DNA of 34,389 nucleotides. Source: CAZCYE01 sp964502775. Its GTDB lineage: Bacteria; Actinomycetota; Acidimicrobiia; IMCC26256; PALSA-555. Position numbers and translations under genes: made by a program. Positions 14,860 to 21,786 of the stretch are shown in pieces. The notes under the pieces were generated by a model. That model was not told the origin of the DNA, searched no databases, and was given only the letters and a program-made list of their open reading frames with translations. Positions within the stretch are counted from its first letter, which is position 1. Each line of letters begins with the position of its first letter. Location of the stretch: assembly GCA_964502775.1 (NCBI GenBank), contig CAZCYE010000005.1, positions 1 to 34,389 of the forward strand, in the 5' to 3' direction.

Positions 14860-16392
14860 TCAGGGGGAGCAGCGGGCGCCGCGCCGAGGAAGTATGCGCT
14901 CGAGCAGATAGAGGTTCACATAGTGGTCGATGCACGCCACCCCGCCGGCGTAGGCACCGTGCTCGACCGAGTCGAAGGTGACCAGCCGGGAGCCGCGCAG
15001 ACGACGGCGCAGGTCGAGCGCACCGGCATACGGGGTGGCCGGGTCGTCAGTGGTGCCGATGATCAGCGCGCCCGGCGCGGTGACGCTGCGCACGTCGCCG
15101 AGATCGTCACGGTCGAGGTCGTCACGGCGGGGCCGCGGGAGGCGTGGGTCACAGCCGAGCGGTGAGGAGGCGAAGAAGGGGCCGAAGAACGGGAACTCGG
15201 CGACTGCGGCGTCGAACCCGGCGCGGAACTCGTCGTAGCTCGCGTAGGGGTCACGCCGGTCGGCGCAGCGGATGATCCCGATCACCTCCTGAAGGTTGTT
15301 GTACGTGCCGTCCGCGTTCCGACCCGTCAGCCCATCGGCGAGGAGCTGGAGGGTGTGAGCCCGCCCGTCGCGTGCCTCGGTGAGCGCCTGGGCGAGTGCC
15401 GGCCACCCGTTGGCGCGGTCGTACAGCGCCGCCGCAATCGCCAGGTAGAACGAGGTGGCACCGGCGACCCGTCCATCGCCGGCCGGCAGCGTTGCCCCGG
15501 CCTCGAACTGGGCGCGCAGGGCCATGAGCGCACCACGCGGATCACTCCCGAGCCCGGACGAGCATGCAGATTGCCCCGCGCAGGCGTCGAGGAACAGCTC
15601 GAGGGCATGCTCGAATCCCATGAGGGTGGCGTGGCGCTCGGACTCAGGACTGGCCGACAGATCGACGGCGCTGTCGAGTACCAGTGCGCGCACGCGTCGC
15701 GGGAACATCTGGGCGTAGGCGGCGCCGATGACCGTGCCGTACGAGAAGCCGAGGTACGTGAGCTTGGGGTCGCCGAGCGCGGCGCGGATCCGGTCGAGGT
15801 CCCGGGCCACGTTGCGGCTGCCGACGCGGGCGAGCCAGGAGCCGTGACGGTCGATGCACGCCTGCGCGACGTCAACTCCGGCGAGGGTCGGGCCGTAGAA
15901 CGCGGGCAGCTCGGCGACGGAGTCCGGGGTGGGGTCGGTGGCGAGCAGGCGCTCGTAGGTGGCGTCGTCGACGCAGTCGATCGGCTGCGATGACCCGGTG
16001 CCACGAGGGTCGAAGCTCACGATGTCGAAGCGAGCGCGCACGGGCGCCGGCAGCGAACGGCCGAGGACTCGCAGGGTCTGGGTGCCCGGGTAGCCCGGAC
16101 CACCGAAGTTCACCACGAGCGATCCGATCCGGTGGGCGGGGTCCGTCGCCGGGAGCCGGGCGAGCGCGAGCTCCAGGTGATCGCCGCGCGCCTGGCGGTA
16201 GTCGACCGGCACGCGGAGGTGGGCGCACTCGAACCCGCCCGTGCAGGAGGTCCACGTGGGCGTGGGCGTGGGCGTGGGCGTGGCGCGTGGCGCGCTCGCC
16301 GGCCCCGCCGCTCCCGTCGCTCCCGCCGTCGCGGGGATGCACGAGATGGCGATCGAACACGCGCCCACGAGCGCGAGCACCCGGCGACGCAC
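14860..16392 (-). CDS. Secreted alpha/beta hydrolase, TAP (tripeptidyl aminopeptidase) type
   Basis: The 510-aa precursor starts with a Sec signal (VRRRVLALVGACSIAIS, Ala-rich cleavage region near 25), then a Pro-Thr repeat linker (about 38-46). The catalytic domain has the oxyanion region VVNFGGPGYPG, FDPRGTGSS, nucleophile elbow LGFSYGTVIG, the acid in IIGTTDDPATPY and the histidine in VEHGAYAG, followed by the TAP-like C-terminal cap. Such enzymes are exported proteases or esterases of actinobacteria (SlpD/CaeA type). Paired Cys residues suggest disulfides. The GTG start has TACGAT with a 6-nt gap; the longer frame to 17133 is antisense to other genes and was rejected. Confidence 0.88.
   Translation of the reverse strand: MRRRVLALVGACSIAISCIPATAGATGAAGPASAPRATPTPTPTPTWTSCTGGFECAHLRVPVDYRQARGDHLELALARLPATDPAHRIGSLVVNFGGPGYPGTQTLRVLGRSLPAPVRARFDIVSFDPRGTGSSQPIDCVDDATYERLLATDPTPDSVAELPAFYGPTLAGVDVAQACIDRHGSWLARVGSRNVARDLDRIRAALGDPKLTYLGFSYGTVIGAAYAQMFPRRVRALVLDSAVDLSASPESERHATLMGFEHALELFLDACAGQSACSSGLGSDPRGALMALRAQFEAGATLPAGDGRVAGATSFYLAIAAALYDRANGWPALAQALTEARDGRAHTLQLLADGLTGRNADGTYNNLQEVIGIIRCADRRDPYASYDEFRAGFDAAVAEFPFFGPFFASSPLGCDPRLPRPRRDDLDRDDLGDVRSVTAPGALIIGTTDDPATPYAGALDLRRRLRGSRLVTFDSVEHGAYAGGVACIDHYVNLYLLERILPRRGARCSP
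16255..16284. repeat. CGTGGG hexamer repeat inside the hydrolase gene
   Basis: Four perfect CGTGGG units (16255-16278) plus one CGTGGC. On the minus strand they encode the Thr-Pro linker of the secreted hydrolase. Being six bases long, gain or loss of units keeps the frame and changes linker length. Confidence 0.85.
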
Positions 16393-16398
16393 GCCGGG

Positions 16399-16404
16399 AT
16401 CGTA
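16399..16404 (-). promoter_or_regulatory. -10 box of leaderless hydrolase mRNA
   Basis: TACGAT on the minus strand, 6 nt before GTG 16392. It faces the SCP2 promoter on the other strand with 23 bp between the two -10 boxes. Confidence 0.6.
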
Positions 16405-16427
16405 CCGGGTGGCCGAGACGCGTTCGG

Positions 16428-16433
16428 TAGCGT
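16428..16433 (+). promoter_or_regulatory. -10 box of SCP2-domain gene
   Basis: TAGCGT predicts a start near 16440. This transcript has a true leader with a good ribosome site, GGGAGGA at 16458-16464, 9 nt before ATG 16474. Confidence 0.5.
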
Positions 16434-16473
16434 CATCGTGGCGTGTGCGCTCGACTCGGGAGGACGCCGGCGA

Positions 16474-16860
16474 ATGGCTCGCTACCTGACCCAGGAATGG
16501 CTCGACGATGCTCGGCGCACGTTCGGCGGTGCCACGCGCGTGGCCGAATTGACCGTCGTGGTGCAGTCCGTCGTCACGGGAGCACCCGGGGGCGACATTG
16601 CCGCCGCCTGGCGTCTCGAGGACGGCCTCCTCACGGAGGCCGAGTTGGGCCGGATCGCCGAGCCCGATGTGACCCTCACCGCGACCTGGGCCGATGCCGT
16701 CGCGATCGCTCGGGGTGAGCTCGACCTGAGTGTCGCCTTCATGCAGGGCCGCGTGAAGGTCAGCGGCGACATGGGCGCGGCGATGCAGCTGCTGCGCTCG
16801 AGCAGCGGCCCCGAGGGGGCGGCGCTGCGGGACGCGCTCCGGTCGTCGACCGAGTTCTGA
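16474..16860 (+). CDS. SCP2 sterol-carrier-like domain protein
   Basis: The 128-aa cytosolic protein matches the SCP2 fold. MARYLTQEWLDDARR starts the first helix, VVTGAPGGDIAAAWRLEDGLL forms the sheet, EPDVTLTATWADAVAIARGELDLSVAFMQGRVKVSGDMGAAMQL is the typical DxxxxxxxxDxxxLxxGxLxxxxAFMxGKxKxxGD pattern. SCP2 domains bind lipid or acyl-CoA in a hydrophobic tunnel. ATG 16474 is chosen because of GGGAGGA at 9-nt spacing; an in-frame GTG at 16438 is only 4 nt from the -10 box and less likely. It is divergent from the secreted hydrolase. Confidence 0.85.
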   Translation: MARYLTQEWLDDARRTFGGATRVAELTVVVQSVVTGAPGGDIAAAWRLEDGLLTEAELGRIAEPDVTLTATWADAVAIARGELDLSVAFMQGRVKVSGDMGAAMQLLRSSSGPEGAALRDALRSSTEF

Positions 16861-16876
16861 GCCGGGAAGGGCGCAC

Positions 16877-16914
16877 CCCTCGACCACACCCTCGACCACA
16901 CCCCTCGACCACAC
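16877..16914. repeat. Three tandem copies of (C)CCTCGACCACAC
   Basis: Units at 16877-16889, 16890-16901 and 16902-16914, 12-13 bp long, directly after the SCP2 gene and ending 39 bp upstream of the -10 box of the lipoprotein gene. Confidence 0.85.
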
Positions 16915-16953
16915 CGGGGGGGACGCGAGGCTGTGCGACGCTGCGTCTGGCCC

Positions 16954-16959
16954 TAACGT
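16954..16959 (+). promoter_or_regulatory. -10 box of leaderless lipoprotein mRNA
   Basis: TAACGT ends 7 nt before GTG 16967. The upstream in-frame GTG at 16958 overlaps the -10 box and is discarded. Confidence 0.6.
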
Positions 16960-16966
16960 GGCCCGG

Positions 16967-17644
16967 GTGCGGAGCTCCGTGATCCACCGGCGCGCGCCGG
17001 CGTTGCTCGCGGTCCTGATCCTGGTGTCCTCCGCGTGCTCGGGTGGCGAGGACGAATCAGGGGGTGGCCGCACCACCGGGACGCGCCCGCAGGCGACCAC
17101 GTCGACCACCGCCGGGCCTGGTTGCCGGTTCATCGTGGCCAGCGACGGGCGGCGCCGGCGCGGTGTCGCGGCGGATCAGACAGTGGAGTACCTGGTGGAC
17201 GCGGTGGCCGAGCCCACCGGCTGCTACGACAAGATCACGTTCACGTTCGACCCGGGCGACGGGCCCGACCTCCCGCCCGGGTATCACGTGGAGTACCGGG
17301 AGCCGCCCTTCGTCGAAGGCGTCAATTCCACGACCGAGGGGTTCGGTGACGCGCACGCGGTGATCTACGTGGAGATCGAGCCGGCCTCGCAGACCGACCG
17401 CCGGGCCGGCGGGGCGGTGCAGACCTACAAGGGAAATCTTCGGTTGCGGCTCGAGGACATGAGCCACACCGTGATCGTGGAGTTTCTGCGCGACATCCCT
17501 GATCCGACCCCGGACGTTCCCGACGACGACAAGATCGTCTGGCTCATCGGGCTCGACACGGCCATGCCGTTCACCGTGGATGCCGCGAACCAGCCTCCTC
17601 GCATCACGGTGTACGTGATGAACGAGCGGGCGGGTCGGCGCTGA
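16967..17644 (+). CDS. Probable lipoprotein with AMIN-like domain
   Basis: The 225-aa precursor begins VRSSVIHRRAPALLAVLILVSSACSGG: a signal peptide with a lipobox-like SSAC, so it is likely anchored to the outer face of the membrane. A Gly/Thr-rich spacer (about 28-50) precedes a beta-sandwich domain. In that domain GCYDKITFTFDPGD, PPGYHVEYREPPF, AVIYVEIEPAS and the final ITVYVMNERAGRR follow the AMIN-like pattern seen in actinobacterial lipoproteins (strand pairs with Y-v-Y-epPf). Function of such proteins is unknown; cell-wall association is plausible. The next gene follows after 3 nt. Confidence 0.75.
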   Translation: MRSSVIHRRAPALLAVLILVSSACSGGEDESGGGRTTGTRPQATTSTTAGPGCRFIVASDGRRRRGVAADQTVEYLVDAVAEPTGCYDKITFTFDPGDGPDLPPGYHVEYREPPFVEGVNSTTEGFGDAHAVIYVEIEPASQTDRRAGGAVQTYKGNLRLRLEDMSHTVIVEFLRDIPDPTPDVPDDDKIVWLIGLDTAMPFTVDAANQPPRITVYVMNERAGRR

Positions 17645-17647
17645 TCG

Positions 17648-17992
17648 GTGGCGGCGCTGGCAATCCTCGACGACGACGGTGAGGTGCTGCGCCTCGACGA
17701 CGACGAAGCGGCCTCGCTCCTGTCGTTCACGGGCGGCCTCGAGGCGGCCACCGTGTCGTCGTGCCCGGGGTGCCGGAGCCGGGTGCTCGCGAGCGTGGCG
17801 GTCGTCGACCTCCTCGAGGACGCGCCTTCGCACCCGCGAGTGACGGAGCTGCGGGAGCTGGCCGAGGAGGCTCCGACGCTGCACCTCTATGTGGAGGACC
17901 TGACCACACAGTGCCGGCACGCCCAGTGGCGGGATCCGGGGTTCGGCGAGTGGGCCCAGGCGCTCGACGAGATGGAGGACGACCGCACCTGA
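17648..17992 (+). CDS. Small hypothetical protein with CPGC motif
   Basis: The 114-aa acidic protein is not recognised. It has a CPGC motif near residue 39 in VSSCPGCRSRVLASVAVVDLLED, and a later C-R-H near residue 89 (TTQCRHAQW), which together could bind one Zn2+ as a small ribbon; a redox-active pair is the alternative. The rest is predicted mixed alpha/beta with many Asp/Glu. GTG 17648 follows the lipoprotein stop by 3 nt, so it shares that transcript. It converges on the PAP2 gene with a 12-nt gap. Confidence 0.65.
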   Translation: MAALAILDDDGEVLRLDDDEAASLLSFTGGLEAATVSSCPGCRSRVLASVAVVDLLEDAPSHPRVTELRELAEEAPTLHLYVEDLTTQCRHAQWRDPGFGEWAQALDEMEDDRT

Positions 17993-18004
17993 GTGTCGGG
18001 CGGC

Positions 18005-18538
18005 CTACGGATCGAGAATCCGGCTCGCGAGCTTTCCGAGCGCGAGACCGATCCCGGCACCGGCCACAACGTCGGATGGGTGATGGATGCGGGTGTATAC
18101 GCGACTCGTGGCCACGAGAGCCGCGAGCGCGAAGTAGCCCGCACCCCACCGCGTCCGTCGTGACAGCAGCGTCGCGGCACAGAACCCGGTCACGGCGTGC
18201 CCCGACGGGAACGACGACGTGATCGGCCTCCGCATCCCGTAGGGGAGCGCGCCGTCGTGCTCGTAGTGCTCGGACGGACGGCCGCGGCGGAACCACGACT
18301 TCACGATCCCATTGGTGAGGACGGACTCCGCAGTCAGTACGCCGGCGAAGCGCAGCGCCCACCCGGGGTCACCGCGACGCGCGCCTCGGGCCGCTCCGAT
18401 CGCCAGCCACATGAGCCCGTGGTCGCACGCACTGGACAGCCCGTAGAAGAGCCGATCGAGCGAGCGCGAGCGCCAAGGCTCGATCGCCTTCTCGATCGAC
18501 TCGTCGAATGTCCGCACGGTGTTCGCGAACCGGTGCAC
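18005..18538 (-). CDS. PAP2-family membrane phosphatase
   Basis: The 177-aa integral membrane protein has the three acid-phosphatase motifs in order: KSWFRRGRP (KxxxxxxRP), SFPSGHA (PSGH) and SRVYTRIHHPSD (SRxxxxxHxxxD). These form the active site of lipid phosphatases acting on phosphatidate, undecaprenyl diphosphate or similar. About four to five helices are present; the family often has six, so it is a compact member. The GTG start (VHRFANTVRTF) has TAGGCT with a 7-nt gap. The preceding Fe-S nuclease gene ends 41 nt upstream, but this gene has its own promoter. Confidence 0.9.
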   Translation of the reverse strand: MHRFANTVRTFDESIEKAIEPWRSRSLDRLFYGLSSACDHGLMWLAIGAARGARRGDPGWALRFAGVLTAESVLTNGIVKSWFRRGRPSEHYEHDGALPYGMRRPITSSFPSGHAVTGFCAATLLSRRTRWGAGYFALAALVATSRVYTRIHHPSDVVAGAGIGLALGKLASRILDP

Positions 18539-18545
18539 ACCAACG

Positions 18546-18551
18546 AGCCTA
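18546..18551 (-). promoter_or_regulatory. -10 box of leaderless PAP2 mRNA
   Basis: TAGGCT on the minus strand, 7 nt before GTG 18538. Confidence 0.6.
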
Positions 18552-18579
18552 CTGGTGGCGCAGTGGCTCCTGGATTTGA

Positions 18580-19455
18580 CTACCCGAGCGCCAGCGCAGG
18601 CTCGACCGGCTCTTCGACGGGCGCAGCAGGCCCACGCAACGCCTCGGCTTCGGCCGGGTCACCGCCATGGGCGGGACAGTAGGGCCGGAACGTGCAGTAG
18701 TCGCACAGGCGCGATGGGTGGGGACGGAAGTCGTCACGCGCGCATGCTCGCTCGATCGCCGACCACAGGGCGACGGTTCTGCGTTCCACTCCCGTGCACT
18801 TCTGGTCCTCGACCGTGGCGATGATGGCCTCGGGCTTGGAGAGGTACAGCAGCTGCACGCGGGCGGGGCGGCGCCCCAGCATCCGCTCGCAGAGCAGCGC
18901 GTACGTGTGGACGCCGGCGAGGCTCTTGGCCTCGTAGAACTCCGAGGGTACGGATCCGGTCTTGTAGTCGGTGACGATCCACTCGCCGTCGGGCCCGACC
19001 TCGAGGCGGTCGATGACGCCGCGCAGGCGCACTGCGCCGAGGTCGGCCTCGAGCTTGAGCTCGAGACCGATCGGGTGCACCGAGGTGGGGTCCTCGAGGG
19101 TGAAGTAGCGCCGCATCAGCTCGTGGGCGTCGCTCCAGAACACCGCCCACTCCTCATCGCTCATGGTGAGCTGCGTGAACTCCTCGTCGTTGGCCAACGT
19201 GGCGCGCGCGCGCTCGAGGTCGGCCGCGCCCGCGCTCGGCGTCCGCTCGGGCGCGGGCCGGTCCAGCAGGTACTGGAGGGCGAGGTGGACCGCGGTCCCC
19301 TTGGCCGTCCAGGGCGACGGCGGCTCGGGCAGGCGGTCGACGTAGGAGAAGCGGAACGCGAGCGGGCACGACTTGAACGCCGCGATCGAGCTCGGCGACA
19401 GGGAGTGCGGCAGCGAACGGCCCATCAGTCCCACCTGGCTCGCGTTCTCACTCAT
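18580..19455 (-). CDS. RecB/Cas4-like PD-(D/E)XK nuclease with Fe-S cysteines
   Basis: The 291-aa protein is a stand-alone PDDEXK_1 nuclease. The N-terminus has SLSPSSIAAFKSCPLAFRFSY, the usual entry motif with the first cluster Cys. The catalytic core is GVIDRLEVGPDGEWIVTDYKTG (D...D-x-K) with the later Q/Y motif in AGVHTYALLCE. The C-terminus CDYCTFRPYC supplies three more cysteines, giving the C...CxxCx5C set of AddB/Cas4-type 4Fe-4S nucleases. Similar single-domain RecB-family exonucleases occur in mycobacteria outside CRISPR loci; no cas gene is present here. ATG 19455 follows TACCGT by 6 nt; an extension upstream lacks support. Confidence 0.88.
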   Translation of the reverse strand: MSENASQVGLMGRSLPHSLSPSSIAAFKSCPLAFRFSYVDRLPEPPSPWTAKGTAVHLALQYLLDRPAPERTPSAGAADLERARATLANDEEFTQLTMSDEEWAVFWSDAHELMRRYFTLEDPTSVHPIGLELKLEADLGAVRLRGVIDRLEVGPDGEWIVTDYKTGSVPSEFYEAKSLAGVHTYALLCERMLGRRPARVQLLYLSKPEAIIATVEDQKCTGVERRTVALWSAIERACARDDFRPHPSRLCDYCTFRPYCPAHGGDPAEAEALRGPAAPVEEPVEPALALG

Positions 19456-19461
19456 GAGCCG

Positions 19462-19467
19462 ACGGTA
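19462..19467 (-). promoter_or_regulatory. -10 box of leaderless Fe-S nuclease mRNA
   Basis: TACCGT on the minus strand, 6 nt before ATG 19455. Confidence 0.6.
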
Positions 19468-19487
19468 CAGGGGGGGTGTGACATCCA

Positions 19488-19542
19488 CGGGGACCGCCCC
19501 GGGGACCGCCCGGGGACCGCTCGGGGACCGCTCGGGGACCGC
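19488..19542. repeat. Five CGGGGACCGC copies at 11-12 bp intervals
   Basis: CGGGGACCGC begins at 19488, 19500, 19511, 19522 and 19533. The spacing of 12, 11, 11 and 11 bp is close to one helical turn. The array starts 20 bp upstream of the nuclease -10 box and ends before the stop of the next gene (19562), so all copies would face the same side of the DNA. Confidence 0.9.
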
Positions 19543-19561
19543 GGGGGAGAAGCTCCCGGGA

Positions 19562-20380
19562 TCAGGCGCGGCGATGGGATGCGACGTAGCGCTCGAGCGC
19601 GCGGCCGCTCTCGTAGCTGGCGATCAGGGCCGAGCGGGTGGTCGTGCCGGGATGAGCGGCCACGTGCCAGAGCCGCTGTGTGTCGATCACGTAGCGGGCG
19701 CCCCGGTGCAGGGGCAGGTGGACCTCGGTCGCAGGGTCGGGGCGCCCGTCGGGGCCCTGCTCCATGAGCACCATGAAGCTGTCGGGATGGTCGGTGAGCT
19801 CGATCCACGAGCGCACCACCCAGCCCGTGCCCGGTGGGTTGAAGCGGTTGTTGTCGTCGCGGTGGATGTGGCGGATGGCCTCGGCGTAGGTCTGGGGCTC
19901 GAGTCGGATCACGCGGACCCGCCCGAAGTCGGCGCCCACGGCCTTCACCGCGGCGACGATCGACGGGCAGCGGGGCGCGTTGACGGTGAGGCGTCCGCCC
20001 TTGTCGGGACGTTCCTCGCCCGGCTTCCAGAAGCCCTGGCAGTCGAGCTCGCCGTCGGCGGTGGCGATCGGCGCGAAGTTCGTGTCGCCCCCGCTCTTCC
20101 AGTTCATGTACTCGAGCGAGTCGTACTCGTCGGCGGGGATCGGGGGATCGAGGTCCGTCAGCGCCACGTAGCCCGACTCCTCGAGGGCCTCCAGGCGGTA
20201 GTGGTCGGTGTGGAGCGGGATCTCCGTCGACCAGTGCGGCGTGGGCAGGAGGTCACGCAGCATCGCGGCCGTGGGGACGGCCTCGACCGACTCCACGGTC
20301 CCGCGGGTTCCTGCCGTCTCGCCGCTGCCCGTGGCGTCCATGTTCTCCAGTGTACGGACGGGGGTCGCGCCGCTGGTCAT
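19562..20380 (-). CDS. Aspartyl/asparaginyl beta-hydroxylase-like Fe(II)/2-oxoglutarate oxygenase
   Basis: The 272-aa product (259 aa from the alternative start) shows a cupin-type triad: H-x-D in RHIHRDDNNRF, a distal His in RLWHVAAHPG, and an Arg six residues beyond the second His of that motif (TTTRSAL) suited to bind 2-oxoglutarate. IELTDHPDSFMVLMEQ and HLPLHRGARYVIDTQ fit the double-stranded beta-helix. A peptide or small-molecule hydroxylase role is inferred from these motifs only. ATG 20380 overlaps the reductase stop as ATGA; ATG 20341 instead follows TACACT by 7 nt. Both starts may be used. Confidence 0.65.
   Translation of the reverse strand: MTSGATPVRTLENMDATGSGETAGTRGTVESVEAVPTAAMLRDLLPTPHWSTEIPLHTDHYRLEALEESGYVALTDLDPPIPADEYDSLEYMNWKSGGDTNFAPIATADGELDCQGFWKPGEERPDKGGRLTVNAPRCPSIVAAVKAVGADFGRVRVIRLEPQTYAEAIRHIHRDDNNRFNPPGTGWVVRSWIELTDHPDSFMVLMEQGPDGRPDPATEVHLPLHRGARYVIDTQRLWHVAAHPGTTTRSALIASYESGRALERYVASHRRA
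20349..20354 (-). promoter_or_regulatory. -10 box for an internal leaderless start of the oxygenase
   Basis: TACACT on the minus strand lies 7 nt before ATG 20341, inside the first codons of the longer form that starts at 20380. Confidence 0.45.
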
Positions 20381-21603
20381 CCGGTCTCGGCGAACGCCCC
20401 CCTCCCGGTGAGTGCACCACGCCGCCAACGGTCGGGCGTCAGCACGAGCGCGCGCGGGTAGTCCTCGAACATCCACCGGGCGAAGTTGCGCCGCGTCCAG
20501 TCGCTGAGCCCGGCGGCGCGCACCGCACCCCGGGCACCGAACGGCGACCGCAGCACGTGGCCGAGCACGGCCGCGAACCACAGATCGCGCCCCAGCGCGC
20601 GCCGCACGCGGCGACGGTACGTGTCGGTGACGCTCGCCACGCTCCCGGCCGCACCCCCAGCCGCGATGGCCCGGGCCGCGAGCGAGCCGGTCTGGAGGGC
20701 CTGGGCGATCCCCTCCCCGGTCATCGGGTCGACCACGCCGGCGGCGTCGCCGGCGAACAGCACGCGGCCCCGCGCCAGACCCACGGTCGAGAAGCGGGCG
20801 GGGATCGGCCAGGCCCGCACGGGCCCCTCGGCTCGCGCGTCCGGACCGAGGATCGCTCGGAGGCTCGGACGCTCCAGCATCCCGGCGGCGAGGTGGTGCA
20901 GCGCTCGTCCCGCGCCGGTCTCGGTGGCGCCACGCGCGACGCCGAAGCCCACATTGGCGCGCCCACCGGGCAATGGGAAGACCCACGCGTACCCGGGGAG
21001 CAGATCGGCATCGAAGACCACCCACTGGCGGCGCTCGCCCACTCCGGTGACGTACTGGCGGAACGCGTGCCACGTGCCGAGGTCGGCGGGTCGGGCGGGC
21101 TCCACGAGCCGCCGGGTCGACGAGTAGTGCCCGTCCGCCGCCACGAGATATGAGGCCTCGACCCGACGGCCGTCATCGAGAGTGGCGACCAGGCCGTCGT
21201 CGTGGGACTCCACGCCGCGAAGGGCAGCCCCTTCGAGCACGCTCGCCCCCTGGCTCCGGGCGGTGGCTACGAGCGCGGCGTCGAGCTCGAGACGGGGCAC
21301 GACCGCCGAGAAGTGGCCCCGGTTCGGCATCGGCAGTCCGACGCGGCGCCCCGAGGGCGAGACCACCACGGTCTCGCGCACACGCTCGTAGCCGGCCAGC
21401 TCGGGGGCGGCCACGCCGAGGTGCTCGAGCCAGCGCAGCGCGGCCGCGGTGAGGCCGTCACCGCACGTCTTGTCGCGGGGGAACGCGGCCTTGTCGACCA
21501 CCTGCACGTCGAGCCCGCGGCGGCGGGCCGTGATCGCGGCGGCACACCCAGCCGGGCCGGCGCCGACCACGAGCATGTCTGGTCGGGACGTGGCGGCGCT
21601 CAC
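20377..21603 (-). CDS. Geranylgeranyl-reductase-family flavoprotein, MenJ-like
   Basis: The 408-aa FAD enzyme has the dinucleotide loop DMLVVGAGPAGCAAA, the family signature FPRDKTCGDGLTAAALRWLEHLG, the second FAD motif VLFAGDAAGVVDPMTGEGIAQALQTG, and a C-terminal basic helix region. These enzymes reduce isoprenoid double bonds; in actinobacteria the closest known role is MenJ, which saturates one unit of the menaquinone side chain. Archaeal-type lipid reduction is the alternative. GTG 21603 follows TAGGCT by 8 nt. The longer frame to 22332 runs antisense to apt and was rejected. Confidence 0.85.
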   Translation of the reverse strand: MSAATSRPDMLVVGAGPAGCAAAITARRRGLDVQVVDKAAFPRDKTCGDGLTAAALRWLEHLGVAAPELAGYERVRETVVVSPSGRRVGLPMPNRGHFSAVVPRLELDAALVATARSQGASVLEGAALRGVESHDDGLVATLDDGRRVEASYLVAADGHYSSTRRLVEPARPADLGTWHAFRQYVTGVGERRQWVVFDADLLPGYAWVFPLPGGRANVGFGVARGATETGAGRALHHLAAGMLERPSLRAILGPDARAEGPVRAWPIPARFSTVGLARGRVLFAGDAAGVVDPMTGEGIAQALQTGSLAARAIAAGGAAGSVASVTDTYRRRVRRALGRDLWFAAVLGHVLRSPFGARGAVRAAGLSDWTRRNFARWMFEDYPRALVLTPDRWRRGALTGRGAFAETG

Positions 21604-21611
21604 GGTGCCCG

Positions 21612-21617
21612 AGCCTA
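21612..21617 (-). promoter_or_regulatory. -10 box of leaderless reductase mRNA
   Basis: TAGGCT on the minus strand, 8 nt before GTG 21603; the 14-bp repeat array begins 30 bp further upstream. Confidence 0.55.
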
Positions 21618-21647
21618 GGGAAGCGAGCCGAGTCGTCACCCACCGCC

Positions 21648-21703
21648 GCCACTTCGACGTTGCCACTTCGACGTTGCCACTTCGACGTTGCCACTTCGAC
21701 GTT
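21648..21703. repeat. Four perfect tandem copies of GCCACTTCGACGTT
   Basis: The 14-bp unit is repeated at 21648, 21662, 21676 and 21690 with no mismatch, in the divergent region between the reductase and apt. It contains TTCGA and ACGT cores but is not itself palindromic. Confidence 0.95.
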
Positions 21704-21786
21704 GGTGGAGGCGCCCGGCAAGAATGTCGGTTCCGGCCGATCCCGAGCGCGAGCGTGTCGGGCCGATGACGCCGCTGAGGAGAGCC

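Noticed and set aside
14860..17133. N-terminal extension of the secreted hydrolase to 757 codons
   Set aside because: The extension is antisense to SCP2 and the lipoprotein, and would bury the signal peptide; TACGAT marks the GTG at 16392.
21648..21703. CRISPR array
   Set aside because: Units are 14 bp and directly abutting with no spacers, and no cas genes are nearby; the Cas4-like nuclease is a housekeeping RecB-family form.
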